Origin: CALMJB01 sp963977945 | GTDB lineage: Bacteria > Actinomycetota > Actinomycetes > Nanopelagicales > Nanopelagicaceae | NCBI GenBank assembly: GCA_963977945.1 | Contig: CAXBQO010000041.1 | Span: forward strand, 1-8,682 | Direction of reading: 5' to 3' | DNA: 8,682 nt | Notes under the pieces: model-generated | The model's database searches: none | Seen by the model: the letters and a program-made list of their open reading frames with translations, nothing else | What the model was told of the DNA's origin: nothing | In this document: positions 1 to 6,484 of the stretch, one piece after another | Position numbering within the stretch: position 1 is the stretch's first letter | Layout: each line of letters opens with the position of its first letter | Made by a program: the position numbers and the translations under genes

Positions 1-199
1 AGCCGAACAGATGAAATTGACAAAGCAGAAAATGGCAGAACTAATTGCGTTTCATACCGGCCAGAAAGTAGATGTAATTACTTCAGATTCAGATCGTGAT
101 CGCTGGTTTACTGCGGAAGAAGCAAAGGAATATGGCTTCGTTGATCATGTTGTTAAATCTGCTGGCCAAGTATCTGGAAGTGGAGGAACAGCGCGATGA
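1..199 (+). CDS. clpP1: ATP-dependent Clp protease proteolytic subunit 1 (ClpP1), C-terminal part, cut by left edge
   Basis: This is the last 65 codons of a ClpP serine peptidase; the first complete codon starts at base 2 and the true start lies upstream of the window. The segment around DSDRDRWFTAEEAKEYGFVDH is, apart from a few residues, the C-terminal signature of mycobacterial ClpP1, so this is ClpP1 rather than ClpP2. The Asp of the RDRW motif (codon at 98-100) is the expected third member of the Ser-His-Asp triad; the Ser and His lie outside the window. In actinobacteria ClpP1 and ClpP2 rings stack into a mixed 14-subunit chamber that degrades proteins fed by ClpX or ClpC1 in the cytoplasm. 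The stop codon overlaps the clpP2 start (ATGA), which indicates co-transcription and translational coupling. The in-frame ATG at 11 is internal to the protein, not its start. Confidence 0.95.
   Translation, partial: AEQMKLTKQKMAELIAFHTGQKVDVITSDSDRDRWFTAEEAKEYGFVDHVVKSAGQVSGSGGTAR
182..186 (+). promoter_or_regulatory. Shine-Dalgarno sequence of clpP2
   Basis: GGAGG lies inside the end of clpP1, nine bases before the clpP2 ATG at 196. It supports that start codon and, with the ATGA overlap, balanced translation of the two peptidase subunits. Confidence 0.8.
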
Positions 200-813
200 C
201 CGTCCAAGATTTCACCAATAGATATGTACTTCCGACAATTGAAGAGCGGACTTCATATGGCTACAAGCGACTTGATCCATATACCAAGTTATTTGAAGAA
301 AGAATTATCTTTTTAGGTCAAGGCATTGATGACACTGTTGCTAACGATGTAATGGCGCAACTTTTAACTCTTGAGTCAATGGACCCAGATCGCGACATCA
401 TGATGTACATCAACTCACCTGGCGGCTCTTTTACAGCGTTGACTGCGATATATGACACGATGCAATTCGTTCGACCAGATGTCATGACAATTTGTTTAGG
501 ACAAGCAGCATCAGCTGCTGCAGTTCTACTTGCAGGCGGAACAAAAGGTAAGCGTTACGCTCTTGAACATTCACGAATTTTGATTCACCAGCCATATAGC
601 GAAGGTGGCGGACAAGGTTCAGATATTGAAATTCAAGCAAAAGAAATTTTGCGTATGCGTTCGCTATTAGAAGAAATGTTGGCTCGTCATACTAAAAAAT
701 CTAAAACTGATATCGCAAAAGATATCGAGCGCGACAAGATTCTCACCGCACAAGAAGCTGTTGAATATGGTCTGATTGACCAAGTCATGGCTTCACGCAA
801 AGCGAAAAAGTAA
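196..813 (+). CDS. clpP2: ATP-dependent Clp protease proteolytic subunit 2 (ClpP2)
   Basis: A complete 205-residue ClpP peptidase of normal family length. The catalytic triad is visible as Ser106 (in LGQAASAAAV), His131 (in ILIHQP) and Asp180 (in IERDKILTA). All three are offset by nine from the mature E. coli residues 97, 122 and 171, so the fold is intact. The oxyanion-side motif YINSPGG is at 71-77. The stretch from KLFEERIIFLG through DPDRD and GQAASAAAVLLA matches mycobacterial ClpP2 closely, including QAASAAAV where ClpP1 has MAASMGEF. In that system ClpP2 forms the ring that docks the ATPase, with ClpP1 as the second ring (established for mycobacteria, inferred here). The His131-following loop seems about two residues shorter than in M. 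tuberculosis ClpP2 (from memory). The start is fixed by the GGAGG and the ATGA overlap with clpP1. An operator-like inverted repeat begins four bases after the stop. Confidence 0.97.
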   Translation: MTVQDFTNRYVLPTIEERTSYGYKRLDPYTKLFEERIIFLGQGIDDTVANDVMAQLLTLESMDPDRDIMMYINSPGGSFTALTAIYDTMQFVRPDVMTICLGQAASAAAVLLAGGTKGKRYALEHSRILIHQPYSEGGGQGSDIEIQAKEILRMRSLLEEMLARHTKKSKTDIAKDIERDKILTAQEAVEYGLIDQVMASRKAKK

Positions 814-816
814 CTA

Positions 817-834
817 GTTCGCCTATAAGCGAAC
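817..834 (+). promoter_or_regulatory. Inverted repeat resembling a ClgR operator
   Basis: GTTCGC, six bases (CTATAA), then GCGAAC: a perfect six-base inverted repeat in the clpP2-clpX gap. ClgR, the actinobacterial activator of clp and lon genes, is reported to bind sites with a GTTCGC half and a CGC-N5-GCG core (recalled from Streptomyces and Corynebacterium work). Here the core spacing is six, one base longer than that consensus, so the match is imperfect. Its place directly upstream of clpX fits a clp regulator. It could instead act as an RNA hairpin. The clgR gene is not in the window. Confidence 0.4.
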
Positions 835-842
835 AACCATTC

Positions 843-857
843 GGCGGATATCCCGCC
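843..857 (+). repeat. Second short inverted repeat in clpP2-clpX gap
   Basis: GGCGG and CCGCC are separated by ATATC, giving a five-base-pair GC stem with a five-base loop. It lies eight bases after the operator-like repeat. The inner GGATATCC is also self-complementary. It could form a small hairpin in a transcript reading from clpP2 into clpX. It is not followed at once by a T tract, so it is not a typical intrinsic terminator. Confidence 0.35.
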
Positions 858-877
858 ATTGTTACACCCTTTCGTTT

Positions 878-883
878 TACTCT
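878..883 (+). promoter_or_regulatory. Candidate -10 element of a leaderless clpX promoter
   Basis: TACTCT fits the actinobacterial -10 consensus TANNNT and ends six bases before the clpX ATG, so transcription would begin at or next to the A of the start codon. The bases before that ATG are pyrimidine-rich with no Shine-Dalgarno, which makes a leaderless transcript plausible. No good -35 is seen: TTGTTA at 859-864 is only 13 bases upstream, too close. TANNNT is a weak motif in AT-rich DNA, so this is tentative. Confidence 0.35.
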
Positions 884-889
884 TATCGC

Positions 890-2185
890 ATGACAACTCG
901 CATCGGCGAAACTGGCGATCTACTTAAGTGTTCCTTTTGTGGCAAAACCCAAAAGCAAGTTAAGAAATTAATCGCCGGTCCTGGCGTTTACATTTGCGAT
1001 GAATGTATTGATCTTTGCAATGAAATTATTCTTGATGAATTAAGCGAGTCATCTTCACTTGGATTACAAGAACTTCCAAAACCACAAGAGATTTATGAAT
1101 TCTTAGACCAATATGTAATCGGTCAAGAGCGCGCTAAGAAATCACTTTCAGTTGCGGTTTACAACCATTACAAACGAGTTCAATCCGGTGATGGCAAGCG
1201 CGAAGATGCGGTAGAAATTTCTAAGAGCAATATTTTAATTCTCGGCCCAACTGGTTGCGGAAAAACTTTATTGGCACAAACTTTGGCCAGAATGCTTAAT
1301 GTGCCGTTCGCGATTGCCGATGCCACTGCGTTAACTGAAGCAGGTTATGTGGGCGAAGATGTTGAAAATATTTTGTTAAAACTTATTCAAGCAGCAGATT
1401 TTGATGTTAAAAAAGCTGAGACCGGAATCATCTACATTGATGAAATCGACAAGGTCGCACGCAAAGCTGAAAACCCTTCCATCACTCGTGATGTTTCAGG
1501 CGAAGGTGTTCAACAAGCATTGCTAAAGATTTTAGAAGGAACAACTGCATCAGTTCCGCCACAAGGTGGACGCAAACATCCGCATCAAGAGTTTTTACAA
1601 ATTGATACCTCAAATATTTTGTTTATTGTCGGTGGCGCATTTGCTGGTCTTGAAAAAATCATCGAAGGTCGTCTTGGTAAAGCCGGAGTTGGTTTTAACG
1701 CCAGATTAAAAACAAATGAAGAACAAGATAAAAAGGATACTTTCGCAGATGTAATGCCAGAAGATTTATTGAAGTTTGGAATGATTCCAGAGTTCATTGG
1801 TCGCTTACCAATTGTTACTTCAGTTGAGCATTTAGATCGCGCCGCATTAATTGAAATTTTGACCGAACCAAAAAATGCTTTGGTAAAGCAGTATCAAAAA
1901 TTATTTGAACTAGATGAAGTAGAACTTGAATTCACCGCTGATGCACTTGATTTAGTTGCTGACTTAGCAATCAAACGTGGCACCGGTGCGCGTGGATTAC
2001 GTGCGATTATGGAAGAAACTTTGATGTCGGTGATGTATGAAGTTCCAAGTAAAAAAGATGTCGGCAAGGTCGTAGTAAATGCAAAAGTTGTATTAAAAGA
2101 GGAAGCACCAACATATTTACCGCGGGCAAATGGACCAAAGCGTGCGATTAAGGGCGAGAAACGTAATGAGGAGAAAAGCGCTTAA
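890..2185 (+). CDS. clpX: ATP-dependent Clp protease ATP-binding subunit ClpX
   Basis: A 431-residue ClpX, complete and of normal length. ClpX is the hexameric AAA+ unfoldase that recognises substrates, unfolds them and threads them into ClpP. The N-terminal zinc domain has Cys14, Cys17, Cys36 and Cys39. Walker A is GPTGCGKT at 119-126 and Walker B is IIYIDEID with Asp184 and Glu185. The GYVGED pore loop is at 152-157 and the RKH loop at 228-230. The ClpP-docking loop is present as Val-Gly-Phe at 267-269 (IGF in E. coli). The arginine-finger region is IPEFIGR (Arg305), and sensor 2 is GARGLR with Arg368. The start fits the family because mycobacterial ClpX also begins a few residues before RIG..GDLLKCSFCGK. 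There is no Shine-Dalgarno, so translation may be leaderless. The 76-base gap from clpP2, with its inverted repeats, suggests clpX can be transcribed separately from clpP1P2. Confidence 0.98.
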   Translation: MTTRIGETGDLLKCSFCGKTQKQVKKLIAGPGVYICDECIDLCNEIILDELSESSSLGLQELPKPQEIYEFLDQYVIGQERAKKSLSVAVYNHYKRVQSGDGKREDAVEISKSNILILGPTGCGKTLLAQTLARMLNVPFAIADATALTEAGYVGEDVENILLKLIQAADFDVKKAETGIIYIDEIDKVARKAENPSITRDVSGEGVQQALLKILEGTTASVPPQGGRKHPHQEFLQIDTSNILFIVGGAFAGLEKIIEGRLGKAGVGFNARLKTNEEQDKKDTFADVMPEDLLKFGMIPEFIGRLPIVTSVEHLDRAALIEILTEPKNALVKQYQKLFELDEVELEFTADALDLVADLAIKRGTGARGLRAIMEETLMSVMYEVPSKKDVGKVVVNAKVVLKEEAPTYLPRANGPKRAIKGEKRNEEKSA

Positions 2186-2187
2186 TC

Positions 2188-2193
2188 TAGACT
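2188..2193 (+). promoter_or_regulatory. Candidate -10 element of a leaderless valS promoter
   Basis: TAGACT matches TANNNT and ends seven bases before the valS ATG. The 15-base clpX-valS gap contains no Shine-Dalgarno; the nearest purine run (GAGGAG near 2168) is almost 30 bases away. The geometry matches a leaderless start, but no -35 is obvious and the motif is short. Read-through from clpX is equally possible. Confidence 0.3.
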
Positions 2194-2200
2194 TCGTTTC

Positions 2201-4777
2201 ATGAGCGAACTCTCTGCCACATTTACTCCGGCACAAATTGAATCCGCTCTCTATGAAAAATGGTTAAAGAACGGCTATTTCAAAGCCGATTCCAAATCTA
2301 AGAAAAAACCCTTCACAATAGTTATTCCGCCACCAAATGTGACCGGCTCGCTTCACATTGGTCACGCACTTGATCACACAATTCAAGATTGTTTAATTCG
2401 CATGAAGCGCATGAAAGGTTTTGAAGCGCTGTGGCTACCGGGAATGGATCACGCCGGAATCGCAACGCAAAATGTGGTTGAAAAACAATTAGCTGCGACT
2501 GGAAAAAGTCGTCACGATTTAGGCCGGGAAAAATTCATTGAAAAAGTTTGGGAATGGAAAAATGAATTTGGCGGCGCAATTCTTAATCAAATGAAACGTC
2601 TGGGCGACAGTGTCGATTGGGATCGTGAGCGTTTCACGATGGATGAAGGTTTATCAAAAGCAGTTTTCACAATATTTAAACAGTTATATGACAAAGGTTT
2701 AATTTATCGAGCCGAACGAATTATCAATTGGTGTCCAAGATGTTTAACCGCACTTTCAGATATAGAAGTAGAACACAGCGATGATGAGGGCGAGTTTGTT
2801 CAAATTCGATATGGCGATGGCGAAGAGTCAATAACAATTGCAACCACCCGCCCCGAAACAATGTTGGGTGATGGCGCCGTTGCGGTTCATCCTTCTGATG
2901 AACGTTATAAACATTTAGTTGGTAAAAAAGTTTTGTTGCCACTTGTAGATCGAATGATTCCAATAATTACTGATGAAGCGGTTGACCCAGAATTTGGAAC
3001 CGGTGCGGTAAAAGTTACCGCAGCACATGATCCAAATGATTTTGAAATTGCGACCCGTCACAACGTTGAATTTGTAATCATTATGGATGAACACGCAGTA
3101 ATGCGAAATACCGGAACAAAATTTGATGGCATGGATCGATTTGATGCCCGTAAAGCAGTGGTAGAAGAGCTGCGCAAAATGGGTCGGGTAGTTTCAGAAA
3201 AACGTCCGTATGTTCACGCAGTTGGTCATTGCCAACGTTGTGACACAACAGTTGAACCAAGACTTTCTAAACAATGGTTTGTGAAAGTTGCACCACTTGC
3301 AAAAGCAGCCGGAGATGCTGTGCGCGATGGCAAAGTAAAAATTTCACCAACTGAAATGTCGGCGCGATATTTTGAATGGGTCGACAACATGCACGATTGG
3401 TGTATTTCGCGGCAATTGTGGTGGGGACATCGAATTCCAGTTTTCTATGGACCAAATGATGAAGTAGTTGTTTGTGCGCCCGGTGAAACACCACCAGCAG
3501 GTTACAAACAAGATCCAGATGTTTTAGATACTTGGTTTTCATCGGCGCTCTGGCCATTTTCAACTTTAGGTTGGCCAGAAAAAACTGAAGATTTAAAAAA
3601 GTTTTATCCAACTAGTGTGTTGGTAACTGGTTATGACATTTTATTTTTCTGGGTAGCGCGCATGATGATTATGGGTTTATTTGCAATGGATGGTGCGCAA
3701 CCTTTTAATGTAATTGCGTTGCACGGATTAGTACGGGACAAATTCGGCAAAAAAATGAGCAAAAGTCGGGGCAACACCATTGATCCAATTGAATTTATGG
3801 ATAAATACGGCTCAGATGCGCTGCGTTTTACTTTAGCTCGCGGAGCAAACCCCGGTGCAGATCAAGCCCTTGCGGAAGAGTGGGTCGCAGGTTCTAGAAA
3901 CTTCTGCACCAAACTTTGGAACGCCACTCGCTTTGCAATGATGAATGGCGCAAATATAAAAGGTGATTTACCAAAGCCAGCTGAATTAGATGGCGTAAAT
4001 AAATGGATACTTTCAAGATTAAATGAAACCATCACCGAAGTAGATGAATTATTTGAAAAGTTTGAGTTTGCTAAAGCCTGCGAAATTATTTATCACTTTG
4101 CTTGGGATGATTTATGCGATTGGTATCTAGAACTTTCTAAATCTTCATTTGCAGCCGGTGGTAAATCGGCAAGTGATTCTGCTCGAGTACTTGGTGAAGT
4201 GCTAGATAAATTATTTAGATTGATGCACCCAGTGATGCCATTTATTACCGAACAACTTTGGTGCACCTTAACTAATGGTGAAACTTTAGTGACATCACAG
4301 TGGCCAACTGCTGATGAAAAATATTCCGATGCTGATTCAATTAAAAATATTCAGCAATTGATGTTTGTGATTACCGAAATTAGAAGATTTAGAAATGATC
4401 AGGGAATCAAACCAACCGCAAAAGTTGCGGCTAAATTTTCTGGGTTAGCAGATTTGGCAAAATTTGAATCAGCTATTCGCCAAGTTACAAGATGTGAAGA
4501 AGTTGGCAGCAAATACTCAGCCAAGTTAGAACTTGGGAAAATTTTAATTGAGTTTGATTTAACTGGTGCGATTGATATTGCCGCTGAGCGCAATCGAATT
4601 ACCAAAGATTTAGCGCAAGCGAAAAAAGATCGAGACACCGCCAAAGTTAAATTAGATAACGAAGGTTTTATGGCGAAAGCGCCAATGGATGTAGTGCAAG
4701 AGATTCGCGCTCGCTTTGCCGAAACCAATAAAGAAATTGAGCGCTTATCAGCATTGTTAGAAAAACTGCCTAAATAA
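2201..4777 (+). CDS. valS: Valyl-tRNA synthetase (ValRS)
   Basis: An 858-residue class I aminoacyl-tRNA synthetase that charges tRNA(Val) with valine and edits mischarged threonine. The HIGH motif is HIGH at 52-55, after PPPNVTGSL, and the KMSKS motif is at 518-522. The CP1 editing domain occupies roughly 195-345, with TTRPETMLGD (215-224) and GTGAVKVTAAHDPND (266-280). Two CxxC pairs, Cys178/Cys181 (NWCPRC) and Cys344/Cys347 (HCQRC), could form a zinc knuckle. The anticodon-binding domain follows at about 600-740. The C-terminal tRNA-binding coiled coil runs from about 793 to 856 and carries the ValRS-typical LDNEGFMAKAP, which separates it from IleRS and LeuRS. The N-terminal half (ALWLPGMDHAGIATQ, DRERFTMDEGLS) resembles mycobacterial ValRS. 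It begins 15 bases after clpX, as in relatives. No upstream T-box is visible and there is no room for one. Confidence 0.98.
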   Translation: MSELSATFTPAQIESALYEKWLKNGYFKADSKSKKKPFTIVIPPPNVTGSLHIGHALDHTIQDCLIRMKRMKGFEALWLPGMDHAGIATQNVVEKQLAATGKSRHDLGREKFIEKVWEWKNEFGGAILNQMKRLGDSVDWDRERFTMDEGLSKAVFTIFKQLYDKGLIYRAERIINWCPRCLTALSDIEVEHSDDEGEFVQIRYGDGEESITIATTRPETMLGDGAVAVHPSDERYKHLVGKKVLLPLVDRMIPIITDEAVDPEFGTGAVKVTAAHDPNDFEIATRHNVEFVIIMDEHAVMRNTGTKFDGMDRFDARKAVVEELRKMGRVVSEKRPYVHAVGHCQRCDTTVEPRLSKQWFVKVAPLAKAAGDAVRDGKVKISPTEMSARYFEWVDNMHDWCISRQLWWGHRIPVFYGPNDEVVVCAPGETPPAGYKQDPDVLDTWFSSALWPFSTLGWPEKTEDLKKFYPTSVLVTGYDILFFWVARMMIMGLFAMDGAQPFNVIALHGLVRDKFGKKMSKSRGNTIDPIEFMDKYGSDALRFTLARGANPGADQALAEEWVAGSRNFCTKLWNATRFAMMNGANIKGDLPKPAELDGVNKWILSRLNETITEVDELFEKFEFAKACEIIYHFAWDDLCDWYLELSKSSFAAGGKSASDSARVLGEVLDKLFRLMHPVMPFITEQLWCTLTNGETLVTSQWPTADEKYSDADSIKNIQQLMFVITEIRRFRNDQGIKPTAKVAAKFSGLADLAKFESAIRQVTRCEEVGSKYSAKLELGKILIEFDLTGAIDIAAERNRITKDLAQAKKDRDTAKVKLDNEGFMAKAPMDVVQEIRARFAETNKEIERLSALLEKLPK

Positions 4778-4799
4778 ACTTAAATAGCAGCAGAATTTC

Positions 4800-6134
4800 A
4801 TGAATTTAGATCAAGTAGAGCAAGGTTTATTAAAGCGCTGGCCGGAAACAAAACTTGAGCCAACATTAGATCGAATTGCTGCGTTAACCGACGCACTTGG
4901 TTCGCCCCAACTTTCTTATCCAACAATTCATATTGGTGGCACAAACGGAAAGACTTCAACGACTCGAATAATTGATTCGATAATGTCTGAACTCGGTTAT
5001 CGCGTTGGTCGGTTTACATCGCCACACTTAGAGAAAATTACCGAGCGAATTTCAATTAAAGGTGAGCCAATTTCTGATGAGTTAATGATTAAAACCTATG
5101 CAGAATTAGCGCCCTACTTTGATTTTATTGATTCCAAACAAGCACATCCGATTTCATTTTTTGAAGCAATTACCGCAATTGCATTTGCTGCCTTCGCAGA
5201 TTTTCCGGTCGATGTCGGTGTAATCGAAGTTGGAATGGGGGGCGAATGGGATGCCACAAATGTGGTGCAATCACAGGTTTCAGTGATGACACCAATTGGT
5301 TTAGATCATATGCAATATCTCGGTGACACAATTGAAAAAATTGCTAAAACTAAATCTGGCATTTTCAAACCAGAATCAAATGTAGTTTTGTCAGCGCAAG
5401 AACCAGAAGCGGCCAAAGTATTACTGCAAAAAGTTGCACAAGTTTCTGCAATTCCATTTCGCGAAGGAATGGAGTTTTCATTACTAGAACGAAACCGCGC
5501 AGTGGGCGGACAATTATTAAAAATCGCGGGCATTCACCGCGAATATGAAGATTTATTTTTACCTTTGTACGGAGATCACCAAGCACACAACGCGACGGTG
5601 GCATTAGCGGCGGCTGAAGCATTTGCCGGTGTCGCACTTGATGAAGAGTTAGTTCGCAATGCATTTGCTAAAGCATCATCACCTGGCAGATTTGAAATTA
5701 TTAAGCGAAATCCAACTGTGATTGTCGATGCCGCACATAATCCGCACGGAATAAGTGCGCTAATGAAAACTCTAAATTCCGAGTTTGATTTTCAAAGAGT
5801 AATTGGAGTTATTGGAGTAATGGCCGATAAAGATGTGGCGGGATTAATTGACGCAGCAAAGAAAGGCTTAGATCTTTTTATCGCGACACAAAACTCATCA
5901 ACTAGATCAATGCCGGCTGCGCAACTTTCCGCGTTAGCGGGCGAATTTATTCCAGATAAATCTTTGGTAATTGCTGATTCTGATTTAAAGCACGCGATTC
6001 AAACTGCGATTCAACAAGCAACTGATATTGAAAATACATCAGACTCAAATGCCGCAGTTTTGATTACTGGCTCGGTGGTTACAGCCGGAGAAGCCAAAAC
6101 AATCTTGCGCGAAATTTACGGAGAGAAAAAATGA
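4800..6134 (+). CDS. folC: Folylpolyglutamate synthase / dihydrofolate synthase (FolC)
   Basis: A 444-residue Mur-ligase-family enzyme that adds glutamate to dihydropteroate and/or folates with ATP, making dihydrofolate and retaining polyglutamylated folates in the cell. The P-loop is GGTNGKTS at 46-53 with Lys51. Further motifs are TSPHLE (73-78), the FEAITAIAF helix (121-129) and GLDHMQYLG with His170. The likely carbamylated lysine is Lys185 in TKSGIFK. The C-terminal domain carries SSPGRFE (293-299) and VDAAHNPHG (309-317). The usual GGRxDATN motif reads GGEWDATN, with Glu149 where Arg is normal. The first 50 residues align with mycobacterial FolC (RWPETKLEPTLDRI), supporting the start at 4800, although the ribosome binding site is poor. 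The gene lies 22 bases after valS, an actinobacterial arrangement, and overlaps the next gene by ATGA. One enzyme probably does both reactions, but that cannot be told from sequence alone. Confidence 0.96.
   Translation: MNLDQVEQGLLKRWPETKLEPTLDRIAALTDALGSPQLSYPTIHIGGTNGKTSTTRIIDSIMSELGYRVGRFTSPHLEKITERISIKGEPISDELMIKTYAELAPYFDFIDSKQAHPISFFEAITAIAFAAFADFPVDVGVIEVGMGGEWDATNVVQSQVSVMTPIGLDHMQYLGDTIEKIAKTKSGIFKPESNVVLSAQEPEAAKVLLQKVAQVSAIPFREGMEFSLLERNRAVGGQLLKIAGIHREYEDLFLPLYGDHQAHNATVALAAAEAFAGVALDEELVRNAFAKASSPGRFEIIKRNPTVIVDAAHNPHGISALMKTLNSEFDFQRVIGVIGVMADKDVAGLIDAAKKGLDLFIATQNSSTRSMPAAQLSALAGEFIPDKSLVIADSDLKHAIQTAIQQATDIENTSDSNAAVLITGSVVTAGEAKTILREIYGEKK
6120..6125 (+). promoter_or_regulatory. 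Shine-Dalgarno sequence of the DUF4233 gene
   Basis: GGAGAG at the very end of folC, five bases before the ATG at 6131. With the ATGA overlap it fixes the start and suggests translational coupling to folC. Confidence 0.7.
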
Positions 6135-6475
6135 AAATTCTCACCTCATTTACTTTAATTATGGAAGCTTTCACTATGGGATTTGCATTATTAATTGCAA
6201 AAGATGATGCCAGCAGTATTGAAATGTATTTAGGTGGCGCACTTGCTATCGCATTAATTTTTGCAGTTGGTCTGATTCGCAAAAAAAGCGGAGTTTATGT
6301 TGGTTGGATTTTACAACTTTGCCAGATTGCTTACGGTCTAGTGGTTCCGGCGATGTATTTTTTGGGGTTGCTCTTTGCATTTTTATGGTGGTGTGGCATT
6401 TACTTTGGGCGAAAAGGCGATGCCATCAAAGCCGAGCGAAAAAATTCGGTAAACCCACCCAATTCGCCAAAGTAG
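6131..6475 (+). CDS. DUF4233 family integral membrane protein, function unknown
   Basis: A 114-residue hydrophobic protein of the actinobacterial DUF4233 type, recognised by composition and by its place between folC and ndk. Four hydrophobic segments are visible at roughly 5-23, 33-49, 56-76 and 77-93. The middle segments carry the family-like pattern GGALAIAL, GLIRKKSG, YVGWILQL and GLVVPAMYFLG. A short basic hydrophilic tail (about 94-114: GRKGDAIKAERK, then Pro/Asn-rich) probably lies in the cytoplasm by the positive-inside rule. No catalytic or binding motif is visible and no function is established for the family as far as I know. Coupling to folC and a nine-base gap to ndk suggest it is made with housekeeping enzymes, but I would not infer a folate or nucleotide role from that alone. 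Confidence 0.85.
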   Translation: MKILTSFTLIMEAFTMGFALLIAKDDASSIEMYLGGALAIALIFAVGLIRKKSGVYVGWILQLCQIAYGLVVPAMYFLGLLFAFLWWCGIYFGRKGDAIKAERKNSVNPPNSPK

Positions 6476-6478
6476 AAT
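6473..6478 (+). promoter_or_regulatory. Candidate -10 element of a leaderless ndk promoter
   Basis: TAGAAT matches TATAAT at five of six positions and ends six bases before the ndk ATG. It overlaps the stop codon of the DUF4233 gene. No proper Shine-Dalgarno precedes ndk (only ATAGG nearby), so initiation on a leaderless transcript is plausible. A -35 is not evident at normal spacing. This is the best of the three candidate leaderless promoters here. Confidence 0.4.
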
Positions 6479-6484
6479 AGGCAA

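Noticed and set aside
11..199. A separate 62-codon gene starting at the ATG at 11
   Set aside because: The frame is open to the left edge and the sequence is the ClpP1 C-terminus, so this ATG is an internal methionine.
817..834. LexA (SOS) box
   Set aside because: The actinobacterial LexA box has GAAC then GTTC half-sites; here the order is reversed (GTTC first, GAAC second).
843..884. Intrinsic terminator after clpP2
   Set aside because: The five-pair stem is not followed directly by a T tract; the downstream pyrimidine-rich stretch is interrupted and begins about ten bases later.
687..896. Minus-strand open frame across the clpP2 end and the clpP2-clpX gap
   Set aside because: It lies almost wholly antisense to the conserved clpP2 C-terminus, with low-complexity Ser/Ile-rich translation and no recognisable family.
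3267..3611. 114-codon minus-strand open frame inside valS
   Set aside because: It is antisense to conserved ValRS sequence and its translation looks like a shadow frame with no motif or start signal.
4399..4728. 109-codon minus-strand open frame inside valS
   Set aside because: It is antisense to the ValRS C-terminal region, in an AT-rich gene where long shadow frames are expected; nothing supports coding.
5306..5664. Two overlapping minus-strand open frames inside folC
   Set aside because: They overlap each other in different frames and are antisense to the intact folC gene.
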